Part shown: one piece after another, positions 1 to 6,720 of the stretch
Layout: each line of letters begins with the position of its first letter
Position numbering within the stretch: position 1 is the stretch's first letter
Assembly: GCA_018061485.1 (NCBI GenBank)
Contig: JAGOUA010000004.1
Location: 1-23,295 of the forward strand
Source of the DNA: Patescibacteria group bacterium
Lineage (GTDB): Bacteria > Patescibacteriota > Patescibacteriia > 2-12-FULL-60-25
Length of the DNA: 23,295 nucleotides
Direction: 5' to 3'
Made by a program: the position numbers and the translations under genes
Notes under the pieces: generated by a model
Databases searched by the model: none
Seen by the model: only the letters and a program-made list of their open reading frames with translations
What the model was told of the DNA's origin: nothing

Positions 1-974
1 CCACCATGAAGTCAGCGGAATTTGAGCGTGAACGAGGTGTGATCATCGAAGAGATCAACATGTACGAGGACAACCCGCAGAGTCAAATGGCGGACTTACT
101 CGACGAGATGGCGTTCGGCAAACATCCGCTTGGATGGAATATCGCCGGAACACGTGACTCGATTCGTGCGTTGTCGCGAGAAGCGTTGGTAGCGTATAAA
201 GAGGCGCATTATCGCGCGGATACGTTGGTGATTGCCCTTGCGGGGAAGATTCCTGCCGGCGCATGGAAGACACTCGAAGCGACGTTCGGTGCGTGGAAAT
301 TGCCGAAGACGAAAACGGGAACAAAGACGAAAACGCACGCTCAAGGCGTTGTGCCCGTACCGTTTGTTCGCGAGAGCATGGAGGGCGTACGTTTGTCGTT
401 TCAACCTAAGAATATCGAGCAGGTACAGCTCGGCATGGCGTTTTTGACCTACCCCATGTTCGATCCTCGGCAAGACGCGTTGCGGTTGTTGGCGTGTATC
501 TTGGGAGGCACGATGTCGTCGCGTTTATTTACGGAAGTCCGTGAAAAACGAGGCCTCTGCTACAGTATCCGTGCAGGGCGCTCAACGTATCAAGATATTA
601 GCGCGTTTCAGATTATGGCAGGGCTCGAAAAGAAGTCTCTTAAACAGGCGACGGAAGTTATTTGGGAGCAGCTTGAAGGGTTGCAAAAAACACTGGTGAG
701 CAAAGACGAGCTTCAGCGCGCCAAAGACTTTTTGCGGGGGAAGTTCATGTTGGATTTTGAAGATCCGCTCACGCAAGCAGATTGGTACGGCTCGCAGCTC
801 TGTTTTCGCGAGGCTTGGACGTCGCCCACGGAGCGTATGAAGCGTATTGAGCGCGTAACTTCGGCTCAGATTCGCGAGGTGGCACGGGAAATCTTTACCC
901 GGTCGTCGTACGCCGTATCCGTGGTGGGGCCGTTTGGTTCGGCGGAGGAATTTGAGGGGATTTTTCGATCCTAA
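1..974 (+). CDS. M16 family zinc metallopeptidase, C-terminal part (5' truncated by window)
   Basis: Insulinase/mitochondrial-processing-peptidase-type (M16) zinc peptidase, probably cytoplasmic and acting on peptides. The reading frame is open to the window edge (first whole codon at 3), so the ATG at 6 is internal and the N-terminal HxxEH zinc motif lies outside the window. The visible part starts just before the conserved Glu-rich stretch VIIEEINMYEDNP, which carries the third zinc ligand of the family. It continues through the rest of the first M16 domain and the second, inactive-type domain, with the signature LGGTMSSRLFTEVREKRGLCYS about residues 166-187 counted from the ATG at 6. About 320 of the usual 410-430 residues are present. 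The stop is followed by a hairpin terminator at 995. Family is clear; the exact substrate is not. Confidence 0.92.
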   Translation, partial: TMKSAEFERERGVIIEEINMYEDNPQSQMADLLDEMAFGKHPLGWNIAGTRDSIRALSREALVAYKEAHYRADTLVIALAGKIPAGAWKTLEATFGAWKLPKTKTGTKTKTHAQGVVPVPFVRESMEGVRLSFQPKNIEQVQLGMAFLTYPMFDPRQDALRLLACILGGTMSSRLFTEVREKRGLCYSIRAGRSTYQDISAFQIMAGLEKKSLKQATEVIWEQLEGLQKTLVSKDELQRAKDFLRGKFMLDFEDPLTQADWYGSQLCFREAWTSPTERMKRIERVTSAQIREVAREIFTRSSYAVSVVGPFGSAEEFEGIFRS

Positions 975-994
975 GCAAAAAAGCGCTAAGAAGG

Positions 995-1017
995 CGAGGG
1001 TTTATCCCCTCGTTTTT
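995..1017 (+). terminator. Intrinsic terminator after the M16 peptidase gene
   Basis: Six-base stem CGAGGG/CCCTCG (995-1000 with 1007-1012), six-base loop, then five T. It sits 20 bases after the peptidase stop codon and before the tpiA promoter, so tpiA probably starts a separate transcript. Confidence 0.75.
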
Positions 1018-1024
1018 GATTGTA

Positions 1025-1053
1025 TTGCCAAAATGTTCAAAATAAGGTAGGAA
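1025..1053 (+). promoter_or_regulatory. Predicted promoter of tpiA
   Basis: TTGCCA (1025-1030), 17-base spacer, TAGGAA (1048-1053). The hexamers closely match those in front of tRNA-Tyr (TTGCCA, TAGGAT) and tRNA-Arg (TTGCCT, TAGGAT) in this window, which supports the call. Predicted transcription start is near 1060, within the GAGGGG Shine-Dalgarno-like stretch at 1055-1060, so the leader would be very short. Confidence 0.5.
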
Positions 1054-1068
1054 TGAGGGGATTTTTCT

Positions 1069-1836
1069 ATGCGTAAACTTCTCATTGCTAACTGGAAAAT
1101 GATGTACGGTCCGGTGAAAGCCGGGGCGTGGATCCGTGCGTTTCGACGCGAGCGTCTTCCAAAGGATGTGGATATCGCGGTAGCGGTTCCGCACATCTCT
1201 CTCCCTGCGGCAAAAGCCTCGCTTGGACGGGCGTCTGTGCCTTTTTTAGCGGCCCAAAATGTATCATGGATGAATGAGGGAGCAATGACGGGTGAAATCG
1301 CTCCATCGATGCTCCTCGAATTGGGGGTGAGTATGTGTATTGTTGGGCATAGTGAGCGTCGTCGCGAGCTTGAAGAGACGGATGCGATGGTGGCGAAAAA
1401 AATCGCTGCGTTGCAAAAAGCGGGCATTCAGCCAATCGTGTGCGTGGGTGAAACCGAAGCGCAAAAGAAAAAAGGCAAGGCAGAAGCGCTAAAGGCTGTG
1501 CGTGCGCAGGTGCAGTCAGTGATTGCAGCAGGGGAGTGGGATACATCGGCGCCAGCGATCGTGATCGCGTACGAACCGGTCTGGGCGATTGGCTCTGGGA
1601 AAGCTTGTCCTCCGCTTGAAGCCAAAGAGATGCACGAGGCTATTCGCGAATCGCTCAAAAAGAAGCTTGGTGAAGAGGTGGCAAATCGTGTGCAGATCGT
1701 GTATGGTGGATCTGTTGATCCTCGCAATGTTGCCGATTATCTCTCCACTACCGGAATCGATGGAGCGTTAGTCGGAAGCGCCTCGCTGGACCCGCGCTTG
1801 TTTGGCATGTTGTGCCGAGCGGCTTCGACGGCGTAA
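1069..1836 (+). CDS. tpiA: Triosephosphate isomerase
   Basis: Interconverts dihydroxyacetone phosphate and glyceraldehyde 3-phosphate in glycolysis; a cytoplasmic (beta/alpha)8 barrel, normally dimeric. 255 residues, the usual length. Substrate-binding NWKM (Asn8, Lys10), catalytic His94 in GHSERR, catalytic Glu169 in YEPVWAIGSG followed by flexible loop 6 (170-177), and the phosphate-binding YGGSV (212-216) and GALVGSASL (232-240) segments are all visible. The last has Ser where many TIMs have a second Gly. The ATG at 1069 is preceded by GAGGGG at a good distance. The TPR gene follows 27 bases after the stop with no terminator between, so the two are probably co-transcribed. The upstream gene is separated by a terminator. 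Identification is secure. Confidence 0.97.
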   Translation: MRKLLIANWKMMYGPVKAGAWIRAFRRERLPKDVDIAVAVPHISLPAAKASLGRASVPFLAAQNVSWMNEGAMTGEIAPSMLLELGVSMCIVGHSERRRELEETDAMVAKKIAALQKAGIQPIVCVGETEAQKKKGKAEALKAVRAQVQSVIAAGEWDTSAPAIVIAYEPVWAIGSGKACPPLEAKEMHEAIRESLKKKLGEEVANRVQIVYGGSVDPRNVADYLSTTGIDGALVGSASLDPRLFGMLCRAASTA

Positions 1837-1863
1837 GCAACGGGCGAGGTTCCCTTTTCTCGC

Positions 1864-2835
1864 ATGCTCCCTTTTCTCTTTCTCCTTCTTGCTCTGGGGT
1901 GTTTGGGCTGGGCAGCCGTTCTCCTCGTACGACGTTGGACGGATCTTCGGTTGCTTGATCCTATGACGATTAAGGAAGAGCGTCATCGTCAAAAACGCGA
2001 AGAGATGATTCGTAAACGCTTTGACCGTATGCGAAACGAAAAGTCGCATCCTTGGAAGCGGCTTGGTCGTTCCATTGGACGAGCGTTTGATACCCTGTAC
2101 GATAGTTTGTCTGCCCGTCTACTTTCGAGTTCCGAAGAGATGAGTGGCGCGGGGGTTTTTGCGTCGCTCGCACCAACAACACAAGAGCGCGTGAAGGGGT
2201 TGGTAACAGAGGCGCGCGCGTTTTATCGCGATCAAAAATGGTCCGAAGCAGAAAAGCGGTATCTTGAAGTGCTCACCTTGGATCCGCATCATGTAGAGGC
2301 GTATAAAGGCCTCGGCGCGATTTACGTCAAACAAAAACTGTATCCGCAGGCTCAAGAAACGTTTCAGTTTATTCTCAAGATGAAAAAGGCGGATGACATG
2401 ACCTACGCCGCGCTTGCGGACATCGAAGAAGCGCTCGGTCGTTCTCACGAGGCAGAGATCTATCGTTTGCAAGCCGTAGAGGCAAGTCCTAAGCAGGCGG
2501 CGCGTCATGCGGAGTTGGCGCAGTTCTATCTCGCACAAGATGAGCCATTAAAGGCGTGGCCAAGCATCCATCGAGCGGTAGAGCTTGAGCAGAATAGCGC
2601 CAAGTTTGCCGAGCTCGCCCTCGAGGTTGCGATTAAGCTTGGTGAGCGTGAAGAGGCTCGTGCTCGGTACCAGCGCTTTCGTTTGCTTTCGGAAGATCGG
2701 CAAAAGTATCAATATTGGCGAGAGAAGGTTGAGGCTCTTGAGCGAGAGCATCAGGCTCTTGAAACGGGGGCGGCTCCAAAAGCTGCTGCAGAGCCGCCAA
2801 AGAAGCGCCGCGTCGGTGTCAAAAAAGCGACATAA
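1864..2835 (+). CDS. Membrane-anchored TPR-repeat protein
   Basis: Function not known. The 323-residue protein begins with one hydrophobic segment (about residues 3-23), then a basic stretch (35-75) suggesting that the rest faces the cytoplasm. About five tetratricopeptide-type helical pairs follow (about 113-280), for example YRDQKWSEAEKRYLEVLTLD. The protein ends in a Glu-rich helix, an Ala/Pro linker and a Lys/Arg-rich tail (KKRRVGVKKAT). TPR arrays bind peptides or partner proteins, so a scaffold or assembly role at the inner face of the membrane is reasonable but unproven. It lies 27 bases after tpiA. The last 12 codons belong to an 82-bp sequence repeated after the next gene, which makes this 3' end look like the target of an integration or duplication. 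Confidence 0.85.
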   Translation: MLPFLFLLLALGCLGWAAVLLVRRWTDLRLLDPMTIKEERHRQKREEMIRKRFDRMRNEKSHPWKRLGRSIGRAFDTLYDSLSARLLSSSEEMSGAGVFASLAPTTQERVKGLVTEARAFYRDQKWSEAEKRYLEVLTLDPHHVEAYKGLGAIYVKQKLYPQAQETFQFILKMKKADDMTYAALADIEEALGRSHEAEIYRLQAVEASPKQAARHAELAQFYLAQDEPLKAWPSIHRAVELEQNSAKFAELALEVAIKLGEREEARARYQRFRLLSEDRQKYQYWREKVEALEREHQALETGAAPKAAAEPPKKRRVGVKKAT

Positions 2836-2880
2836 AAACACCCCGTAACTTGTTCTTATACTGTCTCGATAAGTGTCTAT
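2799..2880 (+). repeat. 82-bp direct repeat, copy A (TPR 3' end + promoter)
   Basis: 80 of 82 positions match 4737-4818 in the same orientation (offset exactly 1938). It covers the last 12 codons and stop of the TPR gene, a weak AT-rich hairpin (ATAAAAACA with TGTTCTTAT, one mismatch), the -10-like TATACT, and the sequence up to the first two bases of the ATG at 2879. The two differences are a synonymous Thr codon change (2832) and one base in the -10 box (2860). Confidence 0.95.
2857..2862 (+). promoter_or_regulatory. -10 box before the caspase-like gene
   Basis: TATACT, five of six to consensus, ending 10 bases before the GTG at 2873. No convincing -35 or Shine-Dalgarno is visible. The same TATACTG stands before the gene at 20410. 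In the downstream repeat copy the box reads TATGCT. Confidence 0.45.
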
Positions 2881-4726
2881 GGAGTATCGACCTAGGACTG
2901 AAGCCATGCCCAAGCAGGGGAGTCAAGAACACGAGCGGACAAGTAACGCCGTGACAAACCGAGAAGAGCTTGATGCGTTTTTTAAAGGGTATGATGAGGT
3001 GACGGCCAAGCTCTTTGGCGGTCTTAACGAAGAGCTAGTCGGCTTTAGTCCAGATACATCGGCGGAAGATATTCAGGTATTCGCCAAGCAAAAAGGGGAA
3101 TATGTTTCTCGTTTAGTAGATCGTGCGCTTACGGTGGGGCGTGAAACGGATAAGGCGAGCCTTGATCTTGACAATGAAGCGGTGTTGGACAGAATCAAGG
3201 GGACTGTCCATCCTATACCTTTAGCCAGGAGTCTACTCAGCTCTCATGAGCGTGCCTTTTCTCGGATTCCCGATGCCTTGACAGCGGATCGAGGCGATAT
3301 TCTGAAAGTGGTCGAAAAACAGATGATGGCGCCCATCTTTGACGCGGCAATACAGACGCTTGGAATATATTTTGAGGAGTACATACATACGCCATTCGAT
3401 CAAAGACGGTATGACCCATATAGCCGACGAAGGGTTGCTCGTGAGATTCTAAGGGCTATTTCCGATGTTGTACTTCAAACTAATCCGATGGATCTTCGAC
3501 AATGTAGGGATCTCTTTGTGTTGGTTGCTAAATACCCAGAGGTAATAGACGGAATAGATGATAGATGGTATGAACAAGGGCTCTTTCAGTTCGCTCATAA
3601 GCTGAATGAGGGATATGCATCTTCTCAGAAGGAGGGATTGAATGACGAGCTTTTTTCGGAATGCTGTGGACTTCTCGCCCCTCTATTTAAGGAGCAATTA
3701 CGCACGGTCAAAGATCTAGAAGTAATGAAACAGTGGTACGATCTTATCTCGCCGGTGCATTTGCAGATACAGACCTCGGATAATCCGCCCCCGCCTTACT
3801 ACTCAGAAGGCCTTCTTTCACTCGCGCGAAAGCGAACGGAAGATCTTCTGCGGCAGAATGGCTTACCTGGAAAAGAGTGTATGGATGCTTGGTGTATTTC
3901 TGAGGAGTCGGAACGACGGTATGGATATATCGCGAGGAACTTGGGACTGATCGTAGAAATGGAGCGAAAGGCTCCGAAGGCGGCCACGGTCCTTAATAAG
4001 GAGTTTGGTATTAAAAACTTCGCTCGTCACTCGCTATCTTTTTGGCTAGAACAATATCGCCAACGTGACGATCATACAACTCCTTACGGCGTACTCTTCT
4101 CACCTAGTGATGATTGGAATGGGGCATTTAGCAATGGTCATTTGGCTAGGTTGACGGATGAAGCGACGACTCAGATGAATAAGAAGGTGTTGATGCGAGT
4201 TGTTGAATGTACAACAAAGATTGATATACCGAGAAAATTGATCGAATTAAAACAGCGTTATCAGGTCCCTGAAGGGGGTCGTCAGATATCCTTTGTGATC
4301 GTAGCTGGCCATGGCGCGGAGCAGTCTATTCGTATGGGTGGTCCCGATGTCCCACCACCGCCTCCGCCATGGCCACCCATTGATCGTCCTTCAGTCCGTA
4401 GACCTTCAATCGATCTGGATTTATTAACACCAGAAGACATGTCTGGTCCCGGTATGAAGCGTTTAAAGACCTTCTTTCGTCCGGATGCTCCAATTGTTCT
4501 CATTGCTTGTTCTACGGGAAAATCGGGGGGTATAGGTGAGGTGATGTCTCGTGTATATGATGCAAGTCTTACGGCTCCCACCATTCCTACGCATGTTAAG
4601 CAGTGGCATTTTACACCCACGTCAGATGGGCAGGTAGTCATTCAGACGGAGTATTTTCCAGATAAGAAGCATCCAGATACGCCGACGACCGCTTCTTATA
4701 AAAAAGGAGTTCGTCTTTCGGTGTAA
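2873..4726 (+). CDS. Predicted caspase-like (clan CD) cysteine peptidase with long helical N-terminal region
   Basis: 617 residues from GTG 2873; ATG 2879 is an equally possible start. There is no signal peptide. Residues 30-460 look mainly helical and contain no motif I can name. The C-terminal 150 residues have the layout of caspase/gingipain/CHAT-type folds: hydrophobic strand plus His-Gly (SFVIVAGHG, His480), then about 65 residues later a second strand plus Cys (PIVLIACSTG, Cys546), the expected catalytic dyad. A proline-rich loop (494-502) lies between them. Similar proteins are, to my knowledge, widespread but uncharacterised in CPR genomes. The gene is flanked by 82-bp direct repeats, and a sampled stretch is about 40% GC, below the TPR gene before it; both suggest acquisition. 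The CHAT or separase branch cannot be excluded, and activity and target are unknown. Confidence 0.7.
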   Translation: MSMEYRPRTEAMPKQGSQEHERTSNAVTNREELDAFFKGYDEVTAKLFGGLNEELVGFSPDTSAEDIQVFAKQKGEYVSRLVDRALTVGRETDKASLDLDNEAVLDRIKGTVHPIPLARSLLSSHERAFSRIPDALTADRGDILKVVEKQMMAPIFDAAIQTLGIYFEEYIHTPFDQRRYDPYSRRRVAREILRAISDVVLQTNPMDLRQCRDLFVLVAKYPEVIDGIDDRWYEQGLFQFAHKLNEGYASSQKEGLNDELFSECCGLLAPLFKEQLRTVKDLEVMKQWYDLISPVHLQIQTSDNPPPPYYSEGLLSLARKRTEDLLRQNGLPGKECMDAWCISEESERRYGYIARNLGLIVEMERKAPKAATVLNKEFGIKNFARHSLSFWLEQYRQRDDHTTPYGVLFSPSDDWNGAFSNGHLARLTDEATTQMNKKVLMRVVECTTKIDIPRKLIELKQRYQVPEGGRQISFVIVAGHGAEQSIRMGGPDVPPPPPPWPPIDRPSVRRPSIDLDLLTPEDMSGPGMKRLKTFFRPDAPIVLIACSTGKSGGIGEVMSRVYDASLTAPTIPTHVKQWHFTPTSDGQVVIQTEYFPDKKHPDTPTTASYKKGVRLSV

Positions 4727-4736
4727 TAACGGAAGT

Positions 4737-4818
4737 AAAGAAGCGCCGCGTCGGTGTCAAAAAAGCGACGTAAAAACACCCCGTAACTTGTTCTTATGCT
4801 GTCTCGATAAGTGTCTAT
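4737..4818 (+). repeat. 82-bp direct repeat, copy B (displaced TPR 3' end + promoter)
   Basis: Second copy of 2799-2880, with 80/82 identity. It still encodes KKRRVGVKKAT and a stop, but in no gene. The start region reads GTG TCT ATT TGA, so any protein would be three residues long. Identity stops exactly at the start-codon position of the upstream copy. Confidence 0.95.
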
Positions 4819-4930
4819 TTGAGGTAGCTAAATCGATGAAAGATCATTTGTAATGTTACAGCTTGAACTCAAAAATGCTCCTTCGGAATAGTGTGCTAAA
4901 TTTTTGCCCTTCGGGGAACATAACAAGGGA

Positions 4931-4980
4931 TATGAGGTTACGAAGTCTTGCGGGTTTCTTCATTTAAATTGCTCCCAATG
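4931..4980 (+). repeat. About 50-bp imperfect direct repeat, copy 1 (before NUDIX gene)
   Basis: Shares an identical 21-base start (TATGAGGTTACGAAGTCTTGC) with 5498-5547 and roughly 80% identity over 50 bases. Together with copy B of the 82-bp repeat it fills much of the 344-base gap 4727-5070. The rest of that gap shows only small TTCG-loop hairpins near 4880-4915. Confidence 0.85.
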
Positions 4981-5044
4981 GTCGCAACTTGTCGCATTCC
5001 CAACACCATGTTCAGTTACGAGCCAACCCCACTCATTAACCCTA

Positions 5045-5050
5045 TATAAT
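5045..5050 (+). promoter_or_regulatory. -10 box before the NUDIX gene
   Basis: Perfect TATAAT ending 20 bases before the ATG at 5071. No good -35 is visible at 17 bases, and there is no clear Shine-Dalgarno in the short predicted leader. Confidence 0.5.
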
Positions 5051-5070
5051 TCAGAGCTCTTTTATAAAAT

Positions 5071-5502
5071 ATGATTTACAAAGAAAGACCGCAAAACTTT
5101 CATCCAAAATTTGAGGTTATTAGTTGTTTTCTGGAATATAATGGAGAAATCCTGTTGCTGCATAGACAAGATCATAAACCCGAGGGCGATACTTGGGGGG
5201 TCCCAGCGGGAAAAATTGATGCTGGAGAAAGTATTTTAGAAGCCATGGTTAGAGAAATTCAAGAAGAAACGGGTTTTATGTTGCCTTCTCAGCAGCTTTC
5301 CTATTTCGGAAACGTTTTTGTGAAATATCCTGATTATGATTTTGTTTATCATATGTATCATACAAAATTAGATCAAAAACAGAAGGTTGCTATTAATCAT
5401 AATGAACATAAAGATTTTAGATGGATTTCTCCAGAAAATGCTTTAAATATGCCTCTAATTCAAGATCTAGATTCTTGTATAAAACTATTCTATGGATTAT
5501 GA
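5071..5502 (+). CDS. NUDIX hydrolase
   Basis: 143-residue single-domain NUDIX protein, a cytoplasmic hydrolase of nucleoside diphosphates linked to another group (for example oxidised or non-standard NTPs or nucleotide sugars). The NUDIX box is intact: Gly47-x5-Glu53-x7-Arg61-Glu62-x-x-Glu65-Glu66-x-Gly68, with the REIQEETGF metal-binding Glu residues. The substrate cannot be deduced. The closest general style is MutT/ADP-ribose-type enzymes of about 140 residues. The gene is strongly AT-rich (about one third GC in a sampled line) compared with its neighbours and uses codons such as TTA, ATA and AGA freely. It lies between two copies of a 50-bp repeat, the second of which begins at its stop codon. 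These are signs of a laterally acquired cassette. Confidence 0.93.
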   Translation: MIYKERPQNFHPKFEVISCFLEYNGEILLLHRQDHKPEGDTWGVPAGKIDAGESILEAMVREIQEETGFMLPSQQLSYFGNVFVKYPDYDFVYHMYHTKLDQKQKVAINHNEHKDFRWISPENALNMPLIQDLDSCIKLFYGL

Positions 5503-5547
5503 GGTTACGAAGTCTTGCAGGTTTTTCAATCCAAATCACTCCCCATG
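5498..5547 (+). repeat. About 50-bp imperfect direct repeat, copy 2 (overlaps NUDIX stop)
   Basis: Begins TATGAGG, in which TGA is the NUDIX stop codon. The repeat unit (4931 to 5498, 567 bases) holds the whole NUDIX gene and its promoter. The following gap (5548-5846) has no gene that I can support. Confidence 0.85.
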
Positions 5548-5647
5548 ATTACAGTCTCCCATGCTCGAAAACGTCGTACGATGCAATGAAAAAAATCTTT
5601 CTGCCACAGGCGTAGCGACGCAGATCACGAAGGAATGGAGAAAAAAC

Positions 5648-5728
5648 AAAACCATTTTCCTTCAATGTTTTGTTCGGCTTCTCCCCAGAGCCCTCTACTA
5701 AAAAACATGAAAGGCAAAAAATGGTTTT
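5648..5728. other. Long imperfect hairpin
   Basis: AAAACCATTTT (5648-5658) pairs perfectly with 5718-5728. Pairing resumes inward with small bulges between 5659-5671 and 5702-5714, leaving an inner GGCT/AGCC mini-stem. It lies in a non-coding stretch. It could be a stem-loop RNA or the remnant of a repeat element; no known family is recognised. Confidence 0.5.
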
Positions 5729-5846
5729 CGTCGGTCGCGCGGAGCGGTGGGGGTGGAGGTCGGTGCGAGGGCGCAATCTTTGCCGGCCCCGCTTCCCTCA
5801 TTGTTTTGTAAATAAGTTCAAGCTTAGTAAATTGGTAAAATAGGAG

Positions 5847-5890
5847 CCACCATCAAAAAACACCCCGTAACGGGTGTTTTTTGATGGTGG
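5847..5890. terminator. Strong bidirectional terminator hairpin overlapping the tRNA-Tyr 3' end
   Basis: Perfect 19-base stem (5847-5865 with 5872-5890), six-base loop CGTAAC, and A/T runs on both sides, so it can act on both strands. Its right arm includes the encoded CCA and discriminator of tRNA-Tyr. The same AACACCCCGTAAC left arm occurs, with its partner lost, inside the 82-bp repeats at 2799 and 4737. Confidence 0.85.
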
Positions 5891-5970
5891 GTGGGGAAGG
5901 ATTCGAACCTTCGAAGGCCGGAGCCAACAGATTTACAGTCTGTCCTGTTTGACCGCTTCAGTACCCACCC
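5885..5970 (-). tRNA. tRNA-Tyr (GTA)
   Basis: 86 nt including encoded CCA, with a long class II variable arm as expected for bacterial tRNA-Tyr. Acceptor GGGTGGG/CCCACCC, anticodon GTA in an ACTGTAAAT context, T-arm GAAGG-TTCGAAT-CCTTC. A promoter lies 20 bases upstream and a terminator hairpin overlaps the 3' end. Confidence 0.96.
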
Positions 5971-5990
5971 GTGGGTTTCTGAGTGTCATT

Positions 5991-6019
5991 ATCCTACGAA
6001 ATAGTTTCGCGTCTGGCAA
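5991..6019 (-). promoter_or_regulatory. Promoter of tRNA-Tyr
   Basis: On the minus strand: TTGCCA (6014-6019), 17-base spacer, TAGGAT (5991-5996), with the tRNA starting 20 bases downstream. Confidence 0.65.
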
Positions 6020-6119
6020 GTCCTTTGGTTTTATTGACGTTGAGCCGTCTTTTTTGATAGGCTAGCGCCTGTGAAGTTATCGCTGAACGCGAGCGCCCTT
6101 TCTTCAAGGTGGGGCTCAT

Positions 6120-6241
6120 GGGACTTTCGAGCTTGGATGAGATACGAAGCGTTGGAGCAAGAAACGCCGGAAGCGCACTGATAGGTGCGATGAGGACGTT
6201 TTGAAGCGAAACGCGAGTAGGTCGCCAAGCGCGGAAGTTCC
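6120..6241 (-). repeat. Structured repeat element, S-type copy 1
   Basis: 122-nt segment read on the minus strand. An imperfect outer stem (6225-6241 with 6120-6136) is closed by TTGG/CCAA, which bound a 96-nt core, exactly the core length of the R-type elements at 6332, 9214 and 16121. Inside are three small hairpins, the central one CGCAC/GTGCG (6174-6189). The core starts TTGGCG and ends CATCCAA, as in the R-type. It lies between divergent tRNA-Tyr and tRNA-Thr. Confidence 0.65.
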
Positions 6242-6250
6242 TCACTCGTT

Positions 6251-6326
6251 GCCGTTGTAGCTCAGCTGGTAGAGCACTTCCATGGTAAGGAAGAGGTCAC
6301 CGGTTCAATCCCGGTTAACGGCTCCA
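6251..6326 (+). tRNA. tRNA-Thr (GGT)
   Basis: 76 nt including encoded CCA. Acceptor GCCGTTG/TAACGGC (one G-T pair), D-arm GCTC/GAGC, anticodon stem CTTCC/GGAAG with loop ATGGTAA (anticodon GGT), T-arm ACCGG-TTCAATC-CCGGT, discriminator T. No clear promoter is seen; the upstream bases belong to the S-type repeat. An R-type repeat begins six bases after the CCA. Confidence 0.96.
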
Positions 6327-6331
6327 TCATG

Positions 6332-6453
6332 AAAACACGATAGATTGGCGCATGACTTTGTCACGCCCTTGCGTTTTTTGCGCAACGTACGGTTAGTACG
6401 CCTCGCAAAAAGCCTCGGTCGTTCCTCGTCCTGCATCCAATATATCGTGTTTT
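6332..6453 (+). repeat. Structured repeat element, R-type copy 1 (after tRNA-Thr)
   Basis: 122 nt. Outer arm AAAACACGATAGATTGG (6332-6348) pairs with 6437-6453 at 16 of 17 positions. The core contains TGAC/GTCA, a TTGCG/CGCAA stem and a central hairpin CGTAC-GGTTA-GTACG (6386-6400). 115 of 122 positions match the copy at 16121. A reading frame is open through it, but changes between copies fall on loops and stems rather than on silent codon sites. Confidence 0.9.
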
Positions 6454-6660
6454 GTGTTATGTCTTTCCCGCTCCAACTCATCGTGATTCATTTAGATAAA
6501 GGGTTTTTTGTATTGCTGCGGCGCGTCGCATCTCATCCGATAGAAAGGGTTTTGTGTTTGTGCACTTCCGGTTCTTTTCCGCTCCAGCGAGACACATCTC
6601 ATCTCATTCTGGGTGTTGTACGTTTGAGAAGACATCCAATATATCGTGTTTTGTGTTTGT
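6454..6660 (+). repeat. Cluster of decayed repeat-element ends
   Basis: No gene is seen here. The stretch holds broken 3' ends of the R/S elements: 6633-6660 matches the last 26 or so bases of the R-type copies, and 6529-6561 is a weaker version (CATCTCATCCGATAG...GGTTTTGTGTTTGT). Two further CCGCTCCA/TCTCAT-like pieces resemble the S-type. Confidence 0.6.
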
Positions 6661-6671
6661 AAAAACCCCTT

Positions 6672-6704
6672 GAGAAAGAATAAAGCCTCGTCAGGTTGAC
6701 GAGG
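6672..6704 (-). terminator. Terminator of the small gene at 6721
   Basis: Perfect eight-base stem CCTCGTCA/TGACGAGG (6686-6693 with 6697-6704), three-base loop, then a T-rich tail (CTTTATTCTTTCT) on the minus strand, 17 bases after the stop codon. Confidence 0.8.
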
Positions 6705-6720
6705 TGTGGGTGTAGGGCGA

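Noticed and set aside
4931..5547. Integron attC sites around the NUDIX gene
   Set aside because: The repeats start GTTACGA and lack the RYYYAAC/GTTRRRY core pair and the palindromic layout of attC; no integron integrase is in view.
6345..6662. Open frame through the R-type repeats (products starting MAHDFVT or MAHSFVT), open in all three copies
   Set aside because: Differences between copies cause amino-acid changes and fall in hairpin loops rather than at silent sites, while pairing and length are kept. Structure explains the conservation better than a small protein.
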